Of a DNA stretch of 5,279 bases, positions 1-5,007 are shown piece by piece (the first letter of the stretch is position 1; each line of letters starts with the position of its first letter). The notes below the pieces were generated by a model. It was not told the origin of the DNA, did not search any database, and worked only from the letters and a program-made list of their open reading frames with translations. Location: the NCBI GenBank assembly GCA_029856375.1, contig JAHQWX010000168.1, positions 1 to 5,279 of the forward strand. The letters run 5' to 3'. This stretch comes from Promethearchaeia archaeon. GTDB taxonomy: Archaea; Asgardarchaeota; Lokiarchaeia; Sigyniarchaeales; SOKP01. Both the position numbers and the translations under genes were made by a program.

Positions 1-82
1 CACTTAATTTAACTTTGTCAACCCTTTCTATTTCCTTTTCGGATTTACTCTCCTTACTCTCGTCGCTCGTTTCCTTACTCAT
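1..82 (-). CDS. N-terminal fragment of a charged, unidentified protein
   Basis: An ATG at 82-80 on the minus strand opens a frame that stays open to the left edge, giving 27 residues beginning MSKETSDESKESKSEKEIER. The visible part is almost entirely Lys, Glu, Asp and Ser and has no hydrophobic signal or membrane segment, so it is probably a disordered, cytosolic N-terminal tail. AT-rich TATA-like sequence lies 15-38 bases upstream on the same strand, which supports a gene start here. The gene is divergent from the MIT-like/zinc-ribbon gene at 426. No family can be assigned from this fragment. That it is a real gene rests on the start context and the absence of stops over 27 codons. Confidence 0.55.
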   Translation of the reverse strand, partial: MSKETSDESKESKSEKEIERVDKVKLS

Positions 83-96
83 ACTATCGCGATCGA

Positions 97-120
97 ATAT
101 TTATTAAAAAAAATATATCC
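97..120 (-). promoter_or_regulatory. TATA-type promoter candidate for the left-edge gene
   Basis: Read on the minus strand, this stretch is GGATATATTTTTTTTAATAAATA-like and lies 15-38 bases before the ATG at 82. That spacing fits an archaeal TATA box with a very short leader or none. Between it and the start is a locally GC-richer patch containing the palindromes ATCGCGAT (86-93) and CGATCG (90-95), which could be an operator at the transcription start. This is position and composition evidence only. Confidence 0.35.
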
Positions 121-378
121 TTAAGATATTAAGTAATTAGAAAACATCGTTTTATAAAATTATGGTTTCCTTTTTAAATGAAAAGTATAAATGATTGTCT
201 AAACAAAAACAAATCCAATTAAATCTCATTCTAATCGTATTTTTGAGATTTTAAAAAATATAAAATTAGTGTAAATTAATTCTATTGGTATTTAAATAAG
301 GATGTAACAATAAATAATACGAAATGCTAAAATTTGGCATCCATAAAGTTTATCAGAATAATTTATCTAATTTAATTC

Positions 379-410
379 AAGAAATTTGAAATTATTTCTT
401 ATTTAAAAAT
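379..410 (+). promoter_or_regulatory. Promoter candidate for the MIT-like gene, with adjacent inverted repeat
   Basis: TATTTAAAAA at 400-409 is a plausible archaeal TATA box centred about 22 bases before the TTG at 426, which would give an essentially leaderless mRNA. Abutting it, AAGAAAT at 379-385 and ATTTCTT at 394-400 form a perfect 7-base inverted repeat with an 8-base spacer, a possible regulator site overlapping the upstream edge of the TATA box. In such AT-rich DNA, both elements could occur by chance. Confidence 0.35.
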
Positions 411-411
411 T

Positions 412-416
412 AAGGA
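412..416 (+). promoter_or_regulatory. Possible Shine-Dalgarno before the TTG start
   Basis: AAGGA lies 9 bases upstream of the TTG at 426, and there is no nearby in-frame ATG. It supports TTG as the initiator. However, if the TATA box at 400-409 is correct, transcription would begin at about the start codon and this element would not be on the mRNA. The two readings are mutually exclusive. Confidence 0.3.
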
Positions 417-425
417 ATTCCGAAA

Positions 426-1058
426 TTGTCCCAAATTGTAGCTTTTAACGAGAAATTAAAAGAATTAGTTGAAGAAGCAAAGCAGTATGAGGCAACTAAA
501 AACATAAAAAAAGCAATTAAAACTTGGATTGAAATATCAGATTTATGTTTGAAATTTGCCAAAAAACCAGATATCGATATCTCTTTTAAAAACATGATAA
601 CAAAAAAGACTAAAAATATAATAAATCACGTTAAATCGCTTAAACAAACAGTTTCTCAAAAAGAACAGAGATGGATTGCTAAAGAAGAAGAAGAAATTTC
701 AGACTTTTTCCATAATCTACCGGAAACGCCTAGCGATGTTCCTGAGATTTACGATAAATCAGGTACTAAAGATGGAGATATGGCAAGCTCAGACCAAAAA
801 ATGAGGCGTAGACCAGATGCTAGAGATTTACCGGATGGTGTCAAAGAAATCAAAGCTAACGACTACGATTTTGAAACAATTATCCCTCACGATCAATCAA
901 AAGTGATTGGCGAAGATCAAGGGGAAATATCTGATTCAAAGACACCTACTTCTCAAACGGTTCCAAAACACAAAAAAATAGGTCGACCGTGTCCCTTTTG
1001 TGGTGCAAATATTGGAGAAAATGATAAGGTATGTTCGCACTGTGGAACACCTATCTAA
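426..1058 (+). CDS. MIT-like domain protein with C-terminal zinc ribbon
   Basis: The 210-residue product has three parts. Residues 6-78 read as three amphipathic helices (about 6-24, 26-46, 51-78) with the pattern of a MIT domain, including Ala18, Tyr21, Ala30-Ile31, Trp34 and a helix 3 ending VKSLK, like the ...LK end of Vps4-type MIT domains. Residues 80-185 are charged, Pro-rich and probably disordered. Residues 189-206 form a zinc ribbon, CX2C-X10-CX2C (Cys189, 192, 203, 206). There is no signal peptide or membrane segment. MIT domains bind the tails of ESCRT-III proteins, so a role in an Asgard-type ESCRT or trafficking complex is possible but inferred; a TPR-like helical bundle is the main alternative. 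The start is TTG: no ATG is available before the helical domain, and AAGGA lies 9 bases upstream (412-416). The stop is 63 bases before the next gene start, also a zinc-ribbon protein. Confidence 0.85.
   Translation: MSQIVAFNEKLKELVEEAKQYEATKNIKKAIKTWIEISDLCLKFAKKPDIDISFKNMITKKTKNIINHVKSLKQTVSQKEQRWIAKEEEEISDFFHNLPETPSDVPEIYDKSGTKDGDMASSDQKMRRRPDARDLPDGVKEIKANDYDFETIIPHDQSKVIGEDQGEISDSKTPTSQTVPKHKKIGRPCPFCGANIGENDKVCSHCGTPI
990..1043 (+). other. Zinc ribbon, CX2C-X10-CX2C, at the end of the MIT-like protein
   Basis: Cys189, Cys192, Cys203 and Cys206 lie in the context CPFCG...CSHCG, the usual knuckle pairs of a short archaeal zinc ribbon. The same 10-residue spacing recurs twice in the next gene. 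Confidence 0.85.
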
Positions 1059-1069
1059 TGAGAACATTA

Positions 1070-1110
1070 ATTTTTTAAATATTTGATTTACAATAGAACT
1101 ATCAGAGAGG
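1070..1110 (+). promoter_or_regulatory. TATA-type promoter and ribosome binding site for the double zinc-ribbon gene
   Basis: ATTTTTTAAATATT at 1070-1083 is a TATA-box candidate placed just after the previous stop codon. About 26 bases downstream, GAGAGG at 1105-1110 resembles a Shine-Dalgarno and is followed 11 bases later by ATG at 1122. This arrangement selects the ATG at 1122 over the upstream in-frame TTG at 1083, which would lie inside the TATA box itself. Confidence 0.45.
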
Positions 1111-1121
1111 ATTTATTCGTT

Positions 1122-2024
1122 ATGGCTAAAAAAAAGAAAGATCTTGAAGAAGAAAAAATACTGAAGGTTGTTAAGAGAATAGAGGAAGAAGAAAAGGGAC
1201 AAGAAAGAATAGAAGTTAGAGCAAATTTAATTTCGGCACCTCCTGGTCAAACAGGAGCGAGCGTTAAAATCAATTTAAAAATTAAAGATCCTAGTTTTTA
1301 CGCAAAGGCAAGTAATGTAGTTTTTTCTGCTGGAACAGACGAATTTGAAGAAGTTACAATGCAAAAGATTGATTTAGATAATTTCTCAGCAAAATTGGAT
1401 AATATACCTAAGGAAACTGCTGTATTGTATTACATTAAAATATTAGACAAATCAGGCGAATGGGTGCAATATCCAAGACCATACGATCTAAAAGAAGAGG
1501 ACGCTGAAACCGAACCGTATTATCAATTCACGGTAGAAGCGAATGGTTCGATATCATATAAAAAAACATGGGACGATACTAACCTCACTAAATGCCCAGT
1601 CTGCGGGTACATGTGTTATCCTACATGGGACGAATGTCCTGAATGTAACACACCACTTTACGATACATACCAAGAGATATTCGAAGAAGACCAAAAAGAG
1701 AAAGAAGAAAAGATACAAAAAAGAAAAGAATTAGAAGAAGAGATAGCTTGGTCAGAAGCGCAAGGAACCGCTGAATCGTGGAGAGGATTGCCCGAATGCC
1801 CGAATTGTGGCTATAATGTGCAAGTTGATTGGGCAAATTGTCCCGTTTGCTCTTTTGATTTAACACGCGTGAAGTTAGAAAAAAAACCAGCATATGCCGA
1901 AGAAGATTCGTATAAACCAGAGGAAGAGCAAGTTCCCTCTAAGGATTTAAAAGACAAATCTAAAAAGGAGAAGGAGAAAAAGGTTCCTTTTGTCCCTTCC
2001 AAGGAAGATATCGATATTTTATAA
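1122..2024 (+). CDS. Beta-sandwich protein with tandem zinc ribbons
   Basis: The 300-residue cytosolic-looking protein begins with a Lys/Glu-rich helix (1-30). It continues with an all-beta region (about 30-140) whose alternating strands, such as VKINLKIKD and VLYYIKILDKSGEW, suggest an Ig-like or E-set sandwich. Two zinc ribbons follow, at Cys158/161/172/175 and Cys226/229/240/243. Both are CPxCGY...W..CPxC with 10 residues between knuckles, so they look like an internal duplication; Cys165 is an extra cysteine in the first. A Lys/Glu coiled-coil segment (about 180-210) separates them. The tail (255-300) is charged and ends VPFVPSKEDIDIL. The frame extends upstream to a TTG at 1083, but that codon sits in the TATA-like sequence and ATG 1122 has a Shine-Dalgarno. 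I do not recognise a named family; a scaffold or adaptor working with the preceding zinc-ribbon gene is an inference. It overlaps the convergent gene by 6 bases. Confidence 0.88.
   Translation: MAKKKKDLEEEKILKVVKRIEEEEKGQERIEVRANLISAPPGQTGASVKINLKIKDPSFYAKASNVVFSAGTDEFEEVTMQKIDLDNFSAKLDNIPKETAVLYYIKILDKSGEWVQYPRPYDLKEEDAETEPYYQFTVEANGSISYKKTWDDTNLTKCPVCGYMCYPTWDECPECNTPLYDTYQEIFEEDQKEKEEKIQKRKELEEEIAWSEAQGTAESWRGLPECPNCGYNVQVDWANCPVCSFDLTRVKLEKKPAYAEEDSYKPEEEQVPSKDLKDKSKKEKEKKVPFVPSKEDIDIL
1593..1646 (+). other. First zinc ribbon of the tandem pair
   Basis: The ligands are Cys158, Cys161, Cys172 and Cys175, with Gly162-Tyr163 after the first knuckle and Trp169 three residues before the second. 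Cys165 is an additional cysteine lacking in the second copy. Confidence 0.85.
1797..1850 (+). other. Second zinc ribbon of the tandem pair
   Basis: The ligands are Cys226, Cys229, Cys240 and Cys243. Gly230-Tyr231 and Trp237 occupy the same positions as in the first copy, with the same 10-residue spacing, which is consistent with duplication within the gene. Confidence 0.85.
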
Positions 2025-2837
2025 TAATTTAACCTTTTCTTGTAATCCTAATTCTTCCGGAGTGGGGAAATACCAATCATAAGGGTAATTTATCAATTTA
2101 TAATATATCGAATAAAGCATACTGTCTTTTATCGTATTGATTTTTTGGTCCGTTTTGGGTTTCCCGTCAACCATTTTTAGTTCTCTAAAACGCTCTGAGA
2201 AACCTCCGTATTTAAAATATTTATTAATTTGATAAATCTTTCTGCTAAAATAGAGAAATTTACTTTTTAAAGGAGAAACTTGGCTTTTGTGTTGAGATAG
2301 CGCTTCTATTACGATTTTTAAATCTTTAAATCGACATCTTATTGATATGTTCGATTTGAACGAGTAATAGAAAAAGATTCTTTTTGGCATTACATCGCTA
2401 TTCAGTCTTTTTAATGCAAAGTATACTAACCTTCCTGTGTTGAGATGGTCAAAGTGATAGTCAATTGCATACACGGGATCAGGAGCAAACACAATATCGG
2501 GTTTAATTTCTTTAATTAGATTTATAACATAATTCAGAGCCTTTTGATTTAACGGAAGATGTCCATCGATGAATCCCGCATAGATTATCTTTAATTGATT
2601 TTTTGTGTGTTTTTTATAGATTTTTGCTACATTTTCCATCTCTCGCTTTCGAATTTTCTCAAGTCTTTCACCTCTGAACTCTTTTCGTTCAGTACCATAT
2701 TGACAATTTGTCATTAGAACTTCAGTAACATCATACCCTAATTTTAGAGATTTAATACACATAAATGGGCTTCCAAATTCAATATCATCCGCGTGCGGAG
2801 TAAAGAAAACAACTTTTTTAGTATTAGATCTAGACAT
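2019..2837 (-). CDS. PIG-L family (LmbE-like) zinc deacetylase
   Basis: The 272-residue product matches the PIG-L/LmbE fold of zinc-dependent N-acetylglucosamine deacetylases. The first motif is PHADDIEFG (14-22), a variant of the usual HPDD(E) in which Ala replaces Pro; His15 and Asp18 would bind zinc and Asp17 would be the base. The second motif is HFDH at 128-131, with His131 the third ligand. A late ALSQHKSQV (179-187) matches the family's A..H.SQ signature. There is no signal peptide or membrane span, so it is probably cytosolic. Family substrates include GlcNAc-phosphatidylinositol, mycothiol and bacillithiol precursors and chitobiose; the substrate here is unknown, and a glycolipid or surface-glycan precursor is a guess. 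It begins 47 bases after the JAMM gene in the same direction and has its own TATA candidate. Its stop codon lies within the last bases of the convergent zinc-ribbon gene. Confidence 0.92.
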   Translation of the reverse strand: MSRSNTKKVVFFTPHADDIEFGSPFMCIKSLKLGYDVTEVLMTNCQYGTERKEFRGERLEKIRKREMENVAKIYKKHTKNQLKIIYAGFIDGHLPLNQKALNYVINLIKEIKPDIVFAPDPVYAIDYHFDHLNTGRLVYFALKRLNSDVMPKRIFFYYSFKSNISIRCRFKDLKIVIEALSQHKSQVSPLKSKFLYFSRKIYQINKYFKYGGFSERFRELKMVDGKPKTDQKINTIKDSMLYSIYYKLINYPYDWYFPTPEELGLQEKVKLL

Positions 2838-2857
2838 ATAAGAAACTATAATATTCT

Positions 2858-2876
2858 CTGTTTTTTATAATTTGAA
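2858..2876 (-). promoter_or_regulatory. TATA-type promoter candidate for the PIG-L gene
   Basis: On the minus strand this reads AATTATAAAAAACAG, a strong TATA-like element centred about 28 bases upstream of the ATG at 2837. This fits a leaderless transcript or a leader of a few bases. It lies in the 47-base gap after the JAMM stop codon, so the gene could be transcribed on its own as well as by read-through. Confidence 0.45.
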
Positions 2877-2884
2877 TTAAGTTT

Positions 2885-3448
2885 CTAAAACGGGATAGTT
2901 TTCTTTAAGTAGCCCAAATAATCGTCCCGCTCGTCCTTTGGGATAGTAATTACGAAATCAACTGATTCCACAGGTGATGCATCTCCCAAGTTATAGTCTT
3001 TTAGTTTTAATATCGCAAAACCAGGATTCTCTTTTGATAAATGTTGAGGATCAAACACCAATCCAATAGCAAACGGATTGTTTTCGTTTTGCCACCCTAA
3101 ATGGTTCATTATATCGACCCCGGAATACTCCAAACCGATAAAATGACTATGAAACCACCCAACAAGGTGGTGCCTTTCGTCCTTTTTTCGTAATTCCTCT
3201 TCAAACAGAGTAGCATCAATGTAATTCTGAGTGGTAAAGCCTACATCTGTTTGGGTTCCTATATTCATCGTTTTACAATCTGTGACATAACAAGTACCAA
3301 TGTGAATTCTACCCCCAAGCACACCATATATTTCTCTCCAATTTACAAATGGCTCAGAAGGATTTGCAAATTTTAATACATCTCGAGCAATTTTTACATA
3401 AACTTCCTTTTTTACGCTGACTAATCCAAATGGTGCTTTCTCAACCAT
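2885..3448 (-). CDS. Rpn11-like JAMM/MPN+ metalloprotease (putative deubiquitinase-type)
   Basis: The 187-residue protein is a single MPN+ domain. Glu39 in EIYGVLGG is the expected catalytic Glu. VGWFHSH (96-102) supplies the zinc-binding His100 and His102, and SGVD (109-112) supplies Ser109 and Asp112. The flanks also resemble Rpn11: GW(F/Y)HSH, SGVDI, and IGLVFDPQ (128-135) where Rpn11 has its ...VDP strand. JAMM enzymes cleave isopeptide bonds of ubiquitin or ubiquitin-like modifiers. Oddly, only six residues (FIGLEY) separate the second His from the Ser, against seven in Rpn11, CSN5 and AMSH. No accessory domain or membrane segment is present. No ubiquitin, E1 or E2 gene lies in this window, so the substrate is unknown. 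The start ATG at 3448 has AAGGG 9 bases upstream and a TATA-like element further up. It lies between the RNase H-like gene (42-base gap) and the PIG-L gene on the same strand. Confidence 0.92.
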   Translation of the reverse strand: MVEKAPFGLVSVKKEVYVKIARDVLKFANPSEPFVNWREIYGVLGGRIHIGTCYVTDCKTMNIGTQTDVGFTTQNYIDATLFEEELRKKDERHHLVGWFHSHFIGLEYSGVDIMNHLGWQNENNPFAIGLVFDPQHLSKENPGFAILKLKDYNLGDASPVESVDFVITIPKDERDDYLGYLKKTIPF

Positions 3449-3457
3449 AATTTGATA

Positions 3458-3487
3458 CCCTTGAAAAATATCTACTTATTTAATTAT
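3458..3487 (-). promoter_or_regulatory. Promoter and Shine-Dalgarno candidate for the JAMM gene
   Basis: On the minus strand, ATAATTAAATAAG (3475-3487) is a TATA-like element about 33 bases before the ATG at 3448, and AAGGG (3458-3462) is a possible Shine-Dalgarno 9 bases before it. All of this fits in the 42-base gap after the preceding stop codon. The JAMM gene may therefore have its own promoter even though it could also be co-transcribed. Confidence 0.4.
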
Positions 3488-3490
3488 AGG

Positions 3491-4042
3491 TCAATCCTTT
3501 TTAGAATTATCATTTGATTTCTGGATCTTTTCGAATCGCTCTATCGCTTTATCTCTCCAAGTAGTTTTCCACTTTTTAAAACCAGATTTCACATATTTCT
3601 CTCGTTTATAGAAATCTTTGCATACCCAATCAAACAGAATAAAATACCTTTTTTTCCCGCTCTCGATGGTTAGATTACGAGACCTAATTCCTAACTTTCT
3701 CAGGTGATTTATATAGTGTCGTTCTACGGCGTCTTGTAATTTTCCTTCGATTTTTGCGTCTTGGTAATATTGTTCGATTTTGAGAAAATAGCTACGCACC
3801 TTATCAAAAATATTACCTCTACATAGTTTTACTAATTCGTTTGGACTGACATTCATCTCCTTGAAGGCTTCCTTTACGAGTTCTACGGCTTTTGCGTACG
3901 GCGCCTTTTTTTTCCAAGGTTCTTCGTAGAATAATTGAACTGGAATTGTTTTTATCAGTAATTCTTTGGTATTTTTTCTATAAAATCCAATAAAAGCGTC
4001 TCCAACTAGATCTCCAGTTCCAGCATCGTCAATTTCTATCAA
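3491..4042 (-). CDS. Uncharacterised archaeal protein, probable RNase H-like fold
   Basis: The 183-residue protein opens with MIEIDDAGTGDLVGDAFIGF. This is a first beta strand ending in an Asp pair (Asp5, Asp6) and a Gly-rich turn, followed by a second strand, as in RNase H-like and actin-like folds. A third strand (29-38), a helix (49-62), a strand with CRG (74-76) and a helical stretch with conserved-looking acidic residues (Glu99, Glu107) follow. Asp138 and a basic Trp-rich C-terminus (153-169) complete it. I believe it belongs to a conserved but uncharacterised archaeal family; nuclease activity is inferred from the fold and unproven. The start is TTG at 4042-4040: no ATG or GTG precedes it in frame before the stop at 4066, and starting later would remove the Asp motif. 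It is divergent from the COG1058 gene and may be first in a minus-strand run with the JAMM and PIG-L genes. Confidence 0.85.
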   Translation of the reverse strand: MIEIDDAGTGDLVGDAFIGFYRKNTKELLIKTIPVQLFYEEPWKKKAPYAKAVELVKEAFKEMNVSPNELVKLCRGNIFDKVRSYFLKIEQYYQDAKIEGKLQDAVERHYINHLRKLGIRSRNLTIESGKKRYFILFDWVCKDFYKREKYVKSGFKKWKTTWRDKAIERFEKIQKSNDNSKKD

Positions 4043-4076
4043 TTTCGAAACGCAATCCCGATGTTATTAGATTTTT

Positions 4077-4110
4077 CTTTAATTAAGTAAGACTTTAAAA
4101 TTTTTAAATC
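4077..4110. promoter_or_regulatory. Divergent TATA-rich promoter region
   Basis: CTTTAAAATTTTTAAAT (4093-4109) is nearly symmetric, so it can be read as a TATA box on either strand. For the plus strand it is centred about 20-26 bases before the ATG at 4122, giving a leaderless mRNA. For the minus-strand TTG at 4042 a closer element, TTAATTAAAG (complement of 4077-4086), is placed about 35-44 bases upstream. The 79-base gap between the two starts leaves no room for separate, independent control regions. Confidence 0.45.
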
Positions 4111-4121
4111 TATTTTAATCC

Positions 4122-4919
4122 ATGGTAAAAAAAATTGAGATCATCGTTATCGGAAACGAGATTTTAATAGGAAAAACACGTGATACTAATTCTTCTTGGC
4201 TAGCAAAGCACATAACTAAATTTGGCCACATTATTTCTAGAATCACAACCATTCCTGACGACATCGATATCATTGCTTCAACAATTAGAGAAACATTAAC
4301 GCGTTCTCCTAATTTAATTATCACTTCTGGAGGATTAGGACCTACATGGGAAGATTTAACTTTAAAAGGAATCGCAGGGGGGTTAAATAGAGAACTTAAA
4401 ATGGATCAGATGGCATATAGCATGCTAAAAAGGCGATACGACAACATCCATAAAAAGGGAATAACAAAAGTTGGTGGGATGACAAAAACACGGGAAAAAA
4501 TGGCTTATTTACCAGAAGGATCTTACCCTCTAAGTAATCCTGTTGGAGCTGCTCCTGGTGTTGAGATTGTGGAAGGTGATTGTACGATAATATGTTTACC
4601 AGGAGTTCCAGCTGAATTGAAAGGCATTTTTAAATTGCATGTTGTTCCTATTATAAAGAAAGAAGCCGGTAAATTCGTTGAAAAAACGCTAGATTTCCAA
4701 GGAATTGGCGAATCGGAAGTAGCACCCATGATTTCGTTGATAAGGAAGCAATTTCCTAAATTGTATTTTAAAACCCACCCCAAATTAACAGAACAACTCG
4801 ATATCGAGTTGTCAATTACGGCATTCAATATTGAAGATGCCGAATTACAAATGAATCAAGCTATCGAATTGGTTAAAAAAAAAATTCTTGAAGCAGATGG
4901 TAGAATTATATCTGAATAA
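4122..4919 (+). CDS. Stand-alone CinA N-terminal domain (COG1058) protein, NMN deamidase-related
   Basis: The 265-residue protein is a MoCF_biosynth/COG1058 domain. It shows GNEILIG (11-17) with Asp21-Thr-Asn23, TSGGLGPTWEDLT (68-80) as the phosphate-binding loop, SNPVGAAPGVE (138-148) and LPGVPAE (159-165). These match the N-terminal half of bacterial CinA. Residues about 185-260 fit the KH-like segment that completes COG1058 proteins. The C-terminal PncC nicotinamide-nucleotide amidase half is absent, as is usual for archaeal stand-alone members of about this length. In CinA this domain has been linked to ADP-ribose hydrolysis in pyridine-nucleotide recycling, and the family is also annotated as molybdopterin-binding; the activity here is inferred. 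The loop has Trp-Glu-Asp where many members have an Asp pair. The start ATG at 4122 follows a TATA-like element by about 20-26 bases, so the mRNA is probably leaderless. It is cytosolic, with no membrane segment. Confidence 0.92.
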   Translation: MVKKIEIIVIGNEILIGKTRDTNSSWLAKHITKFGHIISRITTIPDDIDIIASTIRETLTRSPNLIITSGGLGPTWEDLTLKGIAGGLNRELKMDQMAYSMLKRRYDNIHKKGITKVGGMTKTREKMAYLPEGSYPLSNPVGAAPGVEIVEGDCTIICLPGVPAELKGIFKLHVVPIIKKEAGKFVEKTLDFQGIGESEVAPMISLIRKQFPKLYFKTHPKLTEQLDIELSITAFNIEDAELQMNQAIELVKKKILEADGRIISE

Positions 4920-4941
4920 AGATAGCTACTTAAAATTACAA

Positions 4942-4992
4942 AAAATATATATAGGCACTTCCTCCTATTTTCAAAATAGAGAGATTTAAAAA
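4942..4992 (+). promoter_or_regulatory. Promoter region of the HAMP-like gene with a palindrome
   Basis: AAAATATATATA (4942-4953) is the best TATA-box candidate in the window. It is followed 11 bases later by a perfect 7-base inverted repeat, CTATTTT-C-AAAATAG (4965-4979), lying where transcription would begin. A second AT block, TTTAAAAA (4985-4992), is about 20 bases before the ATG at 5008. The palindrome could be an operator. No Shine-Dalgarno is obvious. Confidence 0.45.
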
Positions 4993-5007
4993 AGATTTGT
5001 TGAAAAA

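Larger units (their letters stand above)
83..425. other. 343-base AT-rich intergenic region between divergent genes
   Basis: No reading frame of useful length is open here on either strand; the longest ATG-started frame noted is 10 codons, at 163. I see no tRNA, rRNA, CRISPR repeat or convincing C/D-box small RNA. It contains promoter-like AT blocks for the flanking divergent genes and two small inverted repeats: a 17-base near-palindrome at 324-340 and AAGAAAT/ATTTCTT arms at 379-400. It is the longest non-coding stretch in an otherwise tightly packed window, so it may hold shared regulation or an unrecognised small RNA. Confidence 0.5.

Noticed and set aside
163..195. Ten-codon ATG frame in the left intergenic region
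   Set aside because: It is too short, lacks a ribosome binding site and is surrounded by stop codons in all frames.
569..582. Palindrome AGATATCGATATCT, with a related AGATATCGATAT at 2006-2017
   Set aside because: Both arise from codons for repeated Asp-Ile (DIDI) in two proteins, so they are probably by-products of the encoded sequence rather than sites.
1083..1121. N-terminal extension of the double zinc-ribbon protein from a TTG
   Set aside because: The TTG sits within the TATA-like block, and the ATG at 1122 has a Shine-Dalgarno-like GAGAGG; the 13 extra residues add no recognisable structure.
1543..1893. Overlapping open frames on both strands within the double zinc-ribbon gene
   Set aside because: They lie wholly inside a better-supported gene with clear zinc ribbons and have low-complexity, unlikely protein composition.
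4115..4828. Minus-strand open frames antisense to the COG1058 gene
   Set aside because: The plus-strand frame carries several family motifs; the antisense frames show no recognisable domain.
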